Assembly: GCF_947242115.1 (NCBI RefSeq)
Contig: NC_074716.1
Location: forward strand, 14,254,365-14,318,364
From: Biomphalaria glabrata
Lineage: Eukaryota; Mollusca; Gastropoda; Planorbidae
Reading direction: 5' to 3'
Length of the DNA: 64,000 nt
The first letter of the stretch is position 1, and every line of letters starts with the position of its first letter. The position numbers and the translations under genes were made by a program. Shown piece by piece: positions 36,608 to 46,233 of the stretch. The notes under the pieces were generated by a model that had not been told where the DNA came from, did no database searches, and saw only the letters and a list, made by a program, of their open reading frames with translations.

Positions 36608-38467
36608 ATGTCTTTAAAGATTGAGACTCTTAACATTAACAAAGAGAAAGAGAACAATGATTTTATAATCCCTCTAATACTCAAGGCCATTGAACAACAT
36701 TTAGATGCAAATGAATTAAAGGCTCTACTTCGAGGCTGTTTAAAGATCACTTTAGTTACATGGAAAGATGAATATTCCTTGGATTTATTGCACTACTGCA
36801 TTTTACATAACAACATTGTAGCACTTTTGGTTTTATTAAATCAGGGTTGTTTTAAACCACCTTACAGCCCTGCTGCATGGCCTTATTTACATTTAGTTGC
36901 ATGTCTTGGTTATGCATCCTTAATATCTACTATTATTCAGGAAATTAACTTTCAGAATGAAGCATGTATGTTAGACTGGGGTGTTCACAAAGTGTACATC
37001 CTGCCAAAGACAAATGCTGTCACTTCAGTATTAATAGAAAATTTCAAAGATCAGAAGTTTACACCTGTGGACATTGCTGCTATCTTTCAACATCTCAATT
37101 GTGTTGAACTTTTGCTAGATTTCTGGCAGATTCAGAGATCTAACTCTAACATCAATGTTGTACACAATACTAGAAACTCATCAGGCTACTTAGCTTTGGC
37201 GTGTAAAGTTAATTCACCAAGTGCTTTACAGTTGTTGTTGACAAAATACACTGAGAAAAAGGAAGCATTAGAATGTGCTATAAGAATGTTATCATTTGAT
37301 TGTGTTGATATTATCTTAAGACAGATGGATGGACAGGCAGTTAAAAAGGCCTTTCAAGGAATGAATCTATTTCATGTTACATTCACATACAGCTGTTGTC
37401 TTACTGATCAGCAGTATGAAGCTATGGTAGAGACGACTAAAGTTCTCATCAAACACAATCAAAATGTCAATAGTATGCAGCCCTCAAGGACATTCCCTTT
37501 ATACAGCATTCTCAGTCATTCCTTAGCAGGAATCAGAATGGAAGAATGCTCTCATTTTCTTATTGACATTGTCCGCATACTGCTGAAAGCTAGGGCTGAT
37601 CCTAACATTGATGAAATTAGGATGGAAGAAGAATCAAAGGATTCAGAAGAGAGCACAGCATTTGGGAGACAACCATATTCTTCTGCAGTCAACTGTTTGC
37701 TAAGTAACATACCTGTGTTGAAAAGGAATGAATCATTCACTCAAATAGCAGTGAAATCTGTAGACCAGTATTCTTATTACTGCATTAAGTTACTTCTAAA
37801 ACATGGTGCAGACTTACTTCACACTGGCAAGTTTTTTTCATTTTCCAGTAATGAGGGTTCACTCACAGATGAATATCACCATGGAACTAGCTTACATTTA
37901 ATGATGTCAACAAGGCCAGTAGGCCAACTCTCATTTTCTGTTTTGAGGCTTCTCTTGCATTCAGGTATTAATGCTGATGCCTGTGGAGCATGGAGTATGC
38001 CCTTCTATGTTGAGGCAATTAAATATGCACTAAATATTCTTCCACTGTCATTGTGGTCCCAATCAATAACACATCCTCATAGCATGACACCTTTTTCAGA
38101 TGAAGATTTAAAGTGTTTTATTTATATTTCAAAGTTTATGTCTCAGAGTTCACTAGTTGGAGCTTACAAAGAATTCTTAGATGCTGTGGAGTTTTTTAGA
38201 GCTTTGGCTAAAGAAAATAATACATTAGAAATAACAGAGAGATTTTATTTTGAAAACAATCAGATGCTATTACAAATTATTAAGCAATATGACAAAGTCA
38301 CAAAAGAACCATGGACCTTGCAACACTGTTGTTCCAATATAATTTGGCAACACTGCAAGAGAAAAAAGAAATCTGTGTTAGCTTTACCAATACCTGCACC
38401 TTTGAAAGTTGCTGTTATGTTTTCCCACAAAAAACAAGATTTGGTAGATGAAAAAGTAGTGCACTGA
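36608..38467 (+). CDS. Ankyrin repeat and SOCS box (ASB-like) protein
   Basis: 619 codons without an intron; the ATG has an A at -3. Degenerate ankyrin repeats run through most of it: DLLHYCILHNNIVALLVLL (about 59-77), YLHLVACLGYASLISTI, FTPVDIAAIFQHLNCVELLL, GYLALACKVNSPSALQLLL, IVRILLKARADPN, CIKLLLKHGADLLHTG and TSLHLMMST...VLRLLLHSGINADACG. Residues 567-605 form a SOCS box (EPWTLQHCCSNIIW, then ALPIPAPLKVAVMF). ASB proteins are substrate receptors of Elongin B/C-Cullin5 ubiquitin ligases: the SOCS box binds Elongin BC and the ankyrin repeats hold the substrate. The Cul5-box consensus (LPLPxxLK) reads LPIPAPLK. I cannot assign it to a numbered vertebrate ASB. An upstream non-coding exon is likely. 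Confidence 0.88.
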   Translation: MSLKIETLNINKEKENNDFIIPLILKAIEQHLDANELKALLRGCLKITLVTWKDEYSLDLLHYCILHNNIVALLVLLNQGCFKPPYSPAAWPYLHLVACLGYASLISTIIQEINFQNEACMLDWGVHKVYILPKTNAVTSVLIENFKDQKFTPVDIAAIFQHLNCVELLLDFWQIQRSNSNINVVHNTRNSSGYLALACKVNSPSALQLLLTKYTEKKEALECAIRMLSFDCVDIILRQMDGQAVKKAFQGMNLFHVTFTYSCCLTDQQYEAMVETTKVLIKHNQNVNSMQPSRTFPLYSILSHSLAGIRMEECSHFLIDIVRILLKARADPNIDEIRMEEESKDSEESTAFGRQPYSSAVNCLLSNIPVLKRNESFTQIAVKSVDQYSYYCIKLLLKHGADLLHTGKFFSFSSNEGSLTDEYHHGTSLHLMMSTRPVGQLSFSVLRLLLHSGINADACGAWSMPFYVEAIKYALNILPLSLWSQSITHPHSMTPFSDEDLKCFIYISKFMSQSSLVGAYKEFLDAVEFFRALAKENNTLEITERFYFENNQMLLQIIKQYDKVTKEPWTLQHCCSNIIWQHCKRKKKSVLALPIPAPLKVAVMFSHKKQDLVDEKVVH

Positions 38468-38574
38468 TTATTAATATTTATAACATTCATTACGATTAGA
38501 AACATATAATTTTTATTGACATAGTTAGACAAAAAAACTGTATGTCATTTGTTTTCCTATGCAACATGTTTGTT

Positions 38575-38640
38575 TGTTTTCAAAATAATTTATGTTTCAG
38601 ATGTTCCTTCAGAGTTGAAGATATTCTACTTCATATGCAT
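38575..38640 (-). mobile_element. SINE family C fragment
   Basis: GATGTTCCTTCAGAGTTGAAG then ATTCTACTT repeats the words at 35976, in the ASB-like 3' UTR. Confidence 0.5.
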
Positions 38641-39430
38641 TTAAAAAAAAAATTGTACTGTTAAATTAAAACATTTCTACACTTTTATTATCATGGAAGA
38701 GGCAATAGATAAAAACATATAGATCTTTTCATAAGCATGAAGTATGGTTTTCCCAGAAAAGTTTCTATACTCTAGTTTTTATCTCAAAAATGTTCAAAAT
38801 CTGTCAGAACTCTGTGACAGTCTTACAATAATTTCTCCTTTGACAAGTCTGTTGAGTAAATCAAAGTCTTGCACAGCCACATTTATCTTTATGTTCCATG
38901 ACACAAATCTGTAACTCATTAGAACTGAATATACTCAAGCATACCATTCAGTTTCATTCCAATCTTGTTATATTAAACAATGATTCAAACTTAGGCACTT
39001 TTTATTCAGCAGCCATATATTCTTCTCCACTGCCACCATAACAATTTCTTCTTCTTTTTAATTTTTCTGTCATTAATTTGTTGCTAACACATTAAAACAT
39101 GTGCTAATAAAAAACAAAAAGGCAGTTAAGCATTTTTTCAAGAGTATTCTTTTGTATAGGATGAAACATATCACAGTTTATCTGAGTTTCTTTTTATATA
39201 CTATATTATTTTTTATTTACATCTTTTGATAGATCTAAGATAGATCTATGAGCTTAACCAAGCATTTAAAAATGATTGAAATAAATGATCTGTTCTGTTT
39301 TTTTTTGTTGTAACATATTAAATCTGTTTGCTATATTATTTGTTTATTTTTTTTTATGCTAGAGAAACCTGTTCATATAACAGTATATTGAAAAACAAAT
39401 TTTTCTTTATTATAATGTAATTTTAGTTTA

Positions 39431-39436
39431 AATAAA
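39431..39436 (+). terminator. Candidate poly(A) signal, ASB-like gene
   Basis: AATAAA about 960 bp after the stop; another lies at 39280-39285. The T-rich sequence after it suits a downstream element. Which one is used cannot be told. Confidence 0.35.
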
Positions 39437-39599
39437 AAGGGGTCTTTTAAAAAATATTTTTGCTTTTAACAGAAGACTTCTTTTCATAAGACCTGATTAT
39501 TTTAATCATTGATCATTTTGGAGAAATCCATCTACATGTTCTATATTAGTACAGGACAGAGTTGATCATACAAGCAGCTTGTGGACTTGAACTAACATT

Positions 39600-39965
39600 G
39601 ATGTTCACCTTCGCCTATGTCTTAGTCTGTTGGACCATTGGAGCACCACACAAGATCTGTTGACCATTTTTCTCCATCCCTCTCTGTCTTTTGCCTTGAC
39701 TATCTCTTTCAATGACAGAGCTGTCCATTCTTTGATATTGTCTTCCAATTGCTGTCTTCCTTTCCCTGGTAGTGTTCCCTGCAGAAGGGTCTTTTCAAAC
39801 CCTGATGACATGATCATACAGTTTAATTTAAGTTTATGTTTTTTGACAGTGGTCAGCAGTTCATCATAGGGTCTAATTGCCATTGTACTTCTGTTTCAAA
39901 TTTCCTCATTTGTGGTGCTGTCTTTGTTGGTGATACCTAGGATCCTTCTATATTTTTACAATGCT
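39600..39965 (-). mobile_element. LINE-3 tail (pol C-terminus)
   Basis: The minus strand encodes [59 protein letters not shown] and WSNRLRHRRR, the basic C-terminal tail typical of non-LTR polymerase relics. It remains open for 92 codons but has no RT domain left. A second copy is at 52575-52915. Confidence 0.75.
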
Positions 39966-40494
39966 TTGCAATCTGAGGATATTTTTTCAGAATAGGGTAA
40001 CCATTGTTTATTGTCAAACTGGTTATTGCATTTCTACATTATAACTGTTTCTTATAGAAACACAGATCAAAAAAGTTATTTTTTGTTTAGAATTTTAAAA
40101 AATGTTTTCATTTAAATAAAGATAATAAAGGACTAATGTTGGGTTGTCATGACTACTGTACTGTTAAATGCACATGAATATTGGTAGATAATATTCAGAT
40201 TGTTTGTGCTGTGGGTGAAACATATAACTAAAAAAATGTGTTCCTTTTGTAAATTGTAATGAGCACATGTAATGCATGGTGAATGAAAAATAAAATAATA
40301 AACTATTAATAACTTAGTTATATTTATTATCTTTTTTAAATATGTTGTAAATTCTAATTGAATTAGAAAAAAATATATGCAGCCCCAGATAGCAATAATG
40401 TTTTCAATGGCCCTCTGGTGGAAAAATGTGTTCATCCCTGATTTAGTAAATTATAAAACGGCATGAATAATGATAGCAATAATGCATAAACCAT

Positions 40495-40770
40495 AAAAAA
40501 AAATCACAACCTAATAAAATACTCAAAATGACATGCAGATAAAGGCACATTTCTTACTCCATATGCAAGGACAAATCTGTATGAGTGCTCTATGTTCCTA
40601 GTACCATTAGAGCATGGAACAAGTTTCCTGAAACATGCTTAAAAATTTATGAGTTAGCAGAGTTTAAGCCTCTAATTAACATGCATCTACCACATGGATG
40701 CGCAGAGGACATAATTATACTTTTTGAAGAAACATCTGTATAATTTATATGAAGATATTTTCCAAAACTT
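40495..40770 (+). mobile_element. LINE-1 family tail
   Basis: AACCTAATAAAATACTCAAA (NLIKYSK), CTTACTCCATATGCAAGGAC (LTPYARTN), a TTAGAGCATGGAAC word and TTAACATGCATC follow the same order as the tail at 848-1320, then GAAGAAACATCTGTATAATT. It is decayed, with stops. Confidence 0.75.
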
Positions 40771-40819
40771 TTATTTTAGATTTTTTTTTCTATAGATTTT
40801 TTTAAACAATAATCTAATG

Positions 40820-40859
40820 TTTTTTTTTTTTTTTTTTTTTTTTGGGGGGGGGGGGGGGG
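40820..40859. repeat. T24-G16 homopolymer junction
   Basis: A run of 24 T passes directly into a run of 16 G. Length is probably polymorphic or uncertain in assembly. Confidence 0.9.
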
Positions 40860-41653
40860 TATTTTTCTTCCTAATGTGGTGGGTTTGGCACAGAATTGAA
40901 TAAATGATAAAGACTAGGTGTAGGCCAATTGGCATGAAGGAGTAGACGCGAAAACAAGCTTCAGCAAAGGGTGCCAGCAGAAAGGGACAGTGGCCACATT
41001 CATTCTTCATTATAAATCAGTTAATTTGGCAGCCTTTCCCGAGCAGAGGTCAACTGCTACTTCGTAGCACAGTGCACGTCAAGTTTGGCATCCCGATACA
41101 TTTTATCCTCCCCATTACACTAAAATAAAAAATTTTAATTTATTTGTGCTTTTCTAAAAGAAATGAAAAAAAAAAAAGACCCCAGAGTTTTAATGTCATG
41201 TTTTTACATAATATCTATCCCATTTTTGATCATCTCTCTTCTTTATTATATCAATTCTTTTCTGACCATTAGGATTGAAACTGTGTTTGCACTAGACTTA
41301 TGTGGAGCAAGAAACAAGGCTATTATAAAGTCTCAAATTCCAAGGTTGCAAAATATTTAAAAAAAAAAAAAAAGGAAATTATTGAAATGAGCTTTTTATG
41401 TACATATCTAACTTTGTAAGGCTGTTTTATAATAAGACAAATATAAGACAACATTTCACTTATTTTTCTACACAATGTTTTAATCTTTGGCAACTTTTAA
41501 CAATTATGTAACAAAAATGAAGGGCACAAAATGACTAGGCACTTGAAGGTTTTTCATTTTACATCAGACAAAAAATCAATAGTGATGGTCACAAATGCAA
41601 TAGGGTAAATACTAAACAATCTATAGAAAAAGAAACTTGCAGAATACTAACAC
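40860..41653. other. Non-coding region between convergent genes
   Basis: No gene seen. It holds the presumed downstream region of the EF-hand gene (minus strand) and poly-A runs near 41165 and 41360. Confidence 0.4.
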
Positions 41654-41725
41654 CTAAATGTTTATTTCTGTTTCATCATTTTGAATTGTCATAGGACATT
41701 GCGTTTTGTTCCAATCAGGATAGAT
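41654..41725 (-). other. Orphaned 3' end of the EF-hand gene's last exon
   Basis: Read through the transposon target site (ATCTATCC), the minus strand gives IYPDWNKTQCPMTIQNDE and a stop at 41654-41656. Placed after the last EF-hand helix it has the spacing and the M-[ST]-I ending of calcineurin-B/CHP C-termini. It is now cut off from its splice site by the 41726-42404 element. This is inference from frame and family pattern. Confidence 0.5.
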
Positions 41726-42404
41726 CAGTGATGCCCAAAGTACGGCCCGCGGCCAGAACCGGCCCGCGATGTGGTTGCATCCGGCCCACCGAAAAGTCGG
41801 CACAAAAAAGTAATAAATTCCCCCCCCCCCCTTCAAAAAAAGTTGAAAATATATCTTTACCTTTGTTAGGACCCTCACTTGTTTCTCTGATGGATTGGTA
41901 CCATGACCTTTAAGGAGTATGAGTTTGTGAAATGGAACTCTGAATGTAGAATATACCCGGAAAAGTGAATGGATCTTTTTTTGTGGAACATGATAATAAG
42001 CCAACATAGTTTAATTGTAAAGAAAGTCTGGATGTTTAAAAAAACAACAACAAATACAGTGGCATTATAAAACAAATATGACGGCCTTCTTGGTTTGAGC
42101 CGCGTATAAAAGATTGGTTGTAACTACGCCTAGAGGTTTGACCAAAAAGAGACAAGAAAATAGTTGGTGGTAAAAGTAGCTACAATGCTGCTCTCATTTT
42201 AAGTAGAAATGAAGCACAATTTTTTAGACGCGTAAAAATGATAGACTTTAACTATCCCATTAATTAATGTAAGAACTAGATCCAATAGTTTCAAATGGAT
42301 TCAGGTAAACTTTGATTTCATATTTTACCATTATGTTGATGTGGCCCGCAACACGTGTCGAAAGTTAAAATGGCCCGCAGGTCAAATTAGGTTGGGCATC
42401 ACTG
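41726..42404. mobile_element. hAT MITE
   Basis: 679 bp with 13-bp perfect inverted ends CAGTGATGCCCAA / TTGGGCATCACTG and exact 8-bp target duplications GGATAGAT (41718-41725 and 42405-42412). Near both ends it carries GGCCCGC words, known to me from hAT-type elements with these termini. No transposase is seen, so it is non-autonomous. It lies in the presumed last exon of the EF-hand gene. Confidence 0.92.
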
Positions 42405-44556
42405 GGATAGATGTACTGATGCTACAGATTTGTTAAAACATTTTTGTGTTACTTTCAAATTAGAATTCTCCATTGACATATAAGATTTCTTATGACTTCA
42501 TAAAAATACATTAGGAGCCTACCATACATAAATTAAAAGTCTCTATTAATCCAATCTGAAAACTTTATTGACACCAAAAATATCACAAGTTTTGGTTACA
42601 CTCAAAACTAGGCAACTTACTTTCCTACATAATATATTGGTTATATGAACTTAGTTGACATAATGTAGACATAACACATTCACTCTGGTGGTATATTAAA
42701 AAATACAGTTAACCTCTGTTCAACTTCATTGTCTGGTGCCATCTGAAAATGTTGAAATAATTTGTTTTATTGGCTTATATTTTAAAATATCATTACATTG
42801 CTTAGACACCACCATTCAGTTAAAAAAAACTTTTCAAAAAGGTAAAAATTGATAATTATTTTGTGCCTACAGCATACAGAACGGAGTTATTAACAGCTAA
42901 AAGTTCTTAATTTTTAATGCTTGCCGAAAAATTATTTGATGTCTTAAGTATGTTTTTTAATGATACTTACCTCTATAAACTCATCCTCATGAATTTCACC
43001 CTGTCTTCGCAAACTTGGATGTTGCAGTGCTTTAAAAGTTAAGGCTAAGATGTGGTCATCACTAATGGTGTGCCCAAGAAAAACTTTATATAGCCTGTAT
43101 AGCTCATCATGGGAAATGCAGTCAGTTTCATAAACATTAAAACAGTCAAATAAAACTGAAAAAAAATAATTCAGAAAACATATTGAAATATATAGGCTTC
43201 ATGAAACAACAATTTTAAGTGATACCCCAGAAAGCAAGTTGCTACATCTCCTGGGGGAGAACAAAGCACAGTTTGGGAACTGCATTAGTTTCTATTCCTA
43301 AACACATAAATAGCTTGCCTTTTTTCTTCTCTTCAATGCTTGTGGATGGGCTCAAAAATGAACAGAAATTGAGAAACTCTTGAGGGTGCAGCTTGCCAGT
43401 TCTTGGGTTGGCAAAATCATGAATCAGTATTCCAATAAGTTTGTTTCCAACAAATTCTGGCATCGCTAAACAAACATATATTGGAATTCCATCCACTCCT
43501 TTGTCTGTTGGATCATAAGCTTGATATCTTTTCATAAGGGCTGCTTTTTGTTTGGGTGAAACTAAAAAGTAAACACAATTTTATTACTTAGAATACATTT
43601 TAAAAATTAAAAACATGTAAAAGTTTAATTCACCTAGAACATCTTCAACATAAAATTTCAAACCACATGCTAGTCGAATCATCAAAATTAAAAAAAAAGT
43701 TTTTTATTAGTCAAATCAAAAGAAAGATAGTGTTAAGAACTGAGAATATCACTACTATTGTTAAAAACTCAAAAACTTTGTGATATTAAAACGTTATGTT
43801 CAAAGTGACCATATCTGTATTTTTCTGAAGAAGGATGTAATATAGGGTATAGGTAAAAAGAAAACAGCCACATTATTTTCAAATTGTACTAGTCTTGTTT
43901 TATACTGATGTCATCATAATAAAACTTTTTGAAAGCCAGAAAGTTCTAGAGCAGGTAAAAACAGTTTCTATGAGTAAGTTGACATAACTGTTGAACCAGA
44001 TTTAGACCAACTTCACCAAGGCTGCAAAGTCAACAGAAAAATTGAAAAGAAATAAACGGTTTTATTAAAAACTGCTTAAATTAGTCTAAAATTGATGCAC
44101 ATTTACCTGAATAGAACAATTGAAGGCCCCTACATATCTATAGCAACAAAGATGGCAGATAGAAATGATGCATGTTATAAATTGATAAATTATAGTCATG
44201 ATTATTAATCTGTTGCTTGTAGTTCTCACTTTTGATTTTGTATATGCTCTTTTAAGATTTTTTGCTGAAGTGAGTGAGGAGGCATATATAGGGCTTGATT
44301 TCATGTCCCTGCTGGTAAGATTTATACTTTTTGCCTACACCCCATATAAACCTCTTCTTCAAAAATTTACCAGAATATGGTAACATTGCAAAAATGGTTT
44401 CAAGAAACATTTTTAAAACTTTCACAAAATTACAAAAAATAAGACTAAACACAGTGTCTTACATGCTGAGTAATTTCTTGGGCCTCTGCCATTCCTAGTA
44501 TTTTGCTTTCTCGGTTGTAGACTTGACCTAGACTGCGGAGGCACATTTGAATTGCC
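42365..44556 (-). CDS. Calcineurin-B/CHP-like EF-hand protein
   Basis: Exons 44556-44463, 43561-43319, 43155-42971 and probably 42421-42365 join in frame. The N-terminus G-N-S-N would follow an ATG at the end of an upstream exon (candidate ATG|GTAGGT at 45141-45139), giving the MGN myristoylation pattern of calcineurin B and CHP. Motifs: SPKQKAALMKRYQAYDP; EFVGNKLIGILIHDFANP; HPQEFLNFCSFLSP; KKVLFDCFNVYETDCISHDEL; EIHEDEFIE. Four EF-hand helices are recognisable, but the loops have lost key acidic residues, so Ca2+ binding is probably weak or absent. These proteins are regulatory subunits or membrane-transport cofactors. The second intron (43318-43156) uses a GC donor. The last exon now runs into a hAT MITE and would stop at 42367-42365; total about 193 residues. 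Which family member it is remains unresolved. Confidence 0.75.
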
Positions 44557-44838
44557 CTGTACATTAAAATAAATCATTAAAATGTAGCTAAGATTAATAA
44601 ATAAGGTCAACAAGAATTTTTTTTTTTACTTATGTTTTGTTAACAATTAAGGTGATTCGAATCTAGATTTTTTAAAAAAAATTACCCAATAAAATCATGG
44701 TAGATATTCTAAGCCTACATCCTAATCCTATCCAAATAGGCTATACCCGTACTCTAATAAGGCCTACATCTGGAGTAGGTAGATCTATGTACTTCAGGAG
44801 TATTATTATAGGGCCCCTATGACTATGTCCCCTCAATA

Positions 44839-44891
44839 ATTTCAATTTTATCTGCCAACCACTAGACCTAGTTGGCAGATTAAATTGAAAT
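44839..44891. repeat. 21-bp inverted repeat with 11-nt loop
   Basis: ATTTCAATTTTATCTGCCAAC and GTTGGCAGATTAAATTGAAAT pair over 21 bp with one mismatch around CACTAGACCTA. It lies in the upstream intron or 5' region of the EF-hand gene. It could be a miRNA-like hairpin or the relic of a small palindromic element. Confidence 0.75.
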
Positions 44892-45138
44892 ATTCGGAGT
44901 CGTCCTCAAAATATTATTTGTCGATGTAGTCTAGATGATCATGCATTGGCAGCATGCATTGTGTCGCGGTTATTATATAGTAGGCCCTTAGGCCCTCAGA
45001 CTCAAGAGTTACCGGTACACTATCTGATCTGATACTTTATTCCATTGCTATAAAAATGGTTACAACAATTGTCTACAATAACCGATCTAGCAGTTTTATC
45101 AGAAACAAATCTACAAAATTAAAATTCACCAGACCTAC

Positions 45139-46204
45139 CATTACGAAAATAATTATGGTTATGCCGTTAATGTATATAGTATATACTACAGCTTGCCGTA
45201 TGTTTACATTAGTTACTGAGAAAAGGAGGAAATAACTCCAATTAACAAATAGATAAGTGAGGAGATGTATTGTCTGTCCTTTTTTTTTTTTAAGGAACCC
45301 CCCACCCCCTTTTTTTTTTCCAAAAGAAATTATAATCATAGACTTGGGCATAGACTATATTACGATTATAACCTATTGCTAGTGGACAAATTCATCTTAT
45401 AATTTGACGAACTAGATCTACATATGCCACTAAAATATTGATCTATGTTAAACTATACTAGATAAACATTCATGCACATTCGAAGACCCAAAAGCAATTC
45501 TGTTCAGGCATCAATATTAATCAGGTTAAGATATCTTCTAGACCAAAAATATATGCTTTAGGTAGCGTACGTTATAACCAATATTTATACCTACCTTTTA
45601 TGTCCAGATTTTTCGGTTAAAAAAAAATACGGAGACAGATTTCTTAAAATCTGCCGCAATTGCAGCCATTGTGGCAGGAGGTCGGCACGAGCTCTCTTTA
45701 GTATATCATTGTCTTTAAGTTTTTCTTTAGGTTTTAAATATCTATGTCAGTCTTTGTGTTATCGGTAGCCGGACTGCCTGATGATCTCTAGGACAAACTC
45801 TGAGCATGTTGCTCGTCTTTTAAGGGAAAAAAATCTTTGAGCTGAACATACTGAAAGTGCTCAGTTTCTTGTGTGATGACAGACTCACTGATTCTACGCA
45901 GCTCACATCTTAACAGTACCAAAGTTCTAAAAGAACAACTAAATCTAGAATGCCAATAAAATGCTGTTTTCTAAATGGACCCCCTTACCCCCCCCCCCAA
46001 AAAAAAAAATCACATATTTTCCACACGGACTGATTAAAATCTTGCAAAGCAACATTTGGTAAAGTGGAAAATTGTTCTAGAACTTTCCAATCCTGCCCAA
46101 TGTTTAAATCTCAAGTGCCTGGAACTTGGTATTAAGTTGGTATACATTTTAAAAAGAATAAAACATGTAGAAAATAAAAAAACAAACAAACAAACAACTC
46201 AATT
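45139..46204. other. 5' region of EF-hand gene and spacer to RAB3IP 3' end
   Basis: It holds the candidate ATG exon end (45139) and a donor-like AAAAG|GTAGGT (minus strand, 45599) after a strong-context ATG at 45674-45672. That ATG's own frame closes before the donor, so the segment is more likely 5' UTR. Poly-C/poly-A runs occur at 45990. A 25-bp word at 45143 recurs at 46735. No other gene is seen. Confidence 0.35.
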
Positions 46205-46227
46205 GATGTAACAAAATTATTGTAGAC

Positions 46228-46233
46228 TTTATT
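46228..46233 (-). terminator. Candidate poly(A) signal, RAB3IP
   Basis: AATAAA on the minus strand at the edge of the T-rich block; cleavage would fall near 46205-46215. Confidence 0.35.

Noticed and set aside
41654-42007. 117-codon minus-strand frame across the hAT MITE
   Set aside because: Its upstream part is MITE sequence with no transposase motif; only the last 25 or so codons look like the old EF-hand exon.
44086-44400. Donor-like TTCAG|GTAAAT and open frames as an extra EF-hand exon
   Set aside because: Exons 44463 and 43561 already join in phase with a CnB-like sequence; no conserved motif here.
45599-45674. ATG in strong context (ACAATGG) followed by a GTAGGT donor, minus strand
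   Set aside because: The frame hits a stop before the donor, so it cannot be the EF-hand start exon; kept only as possible 5' UTR.
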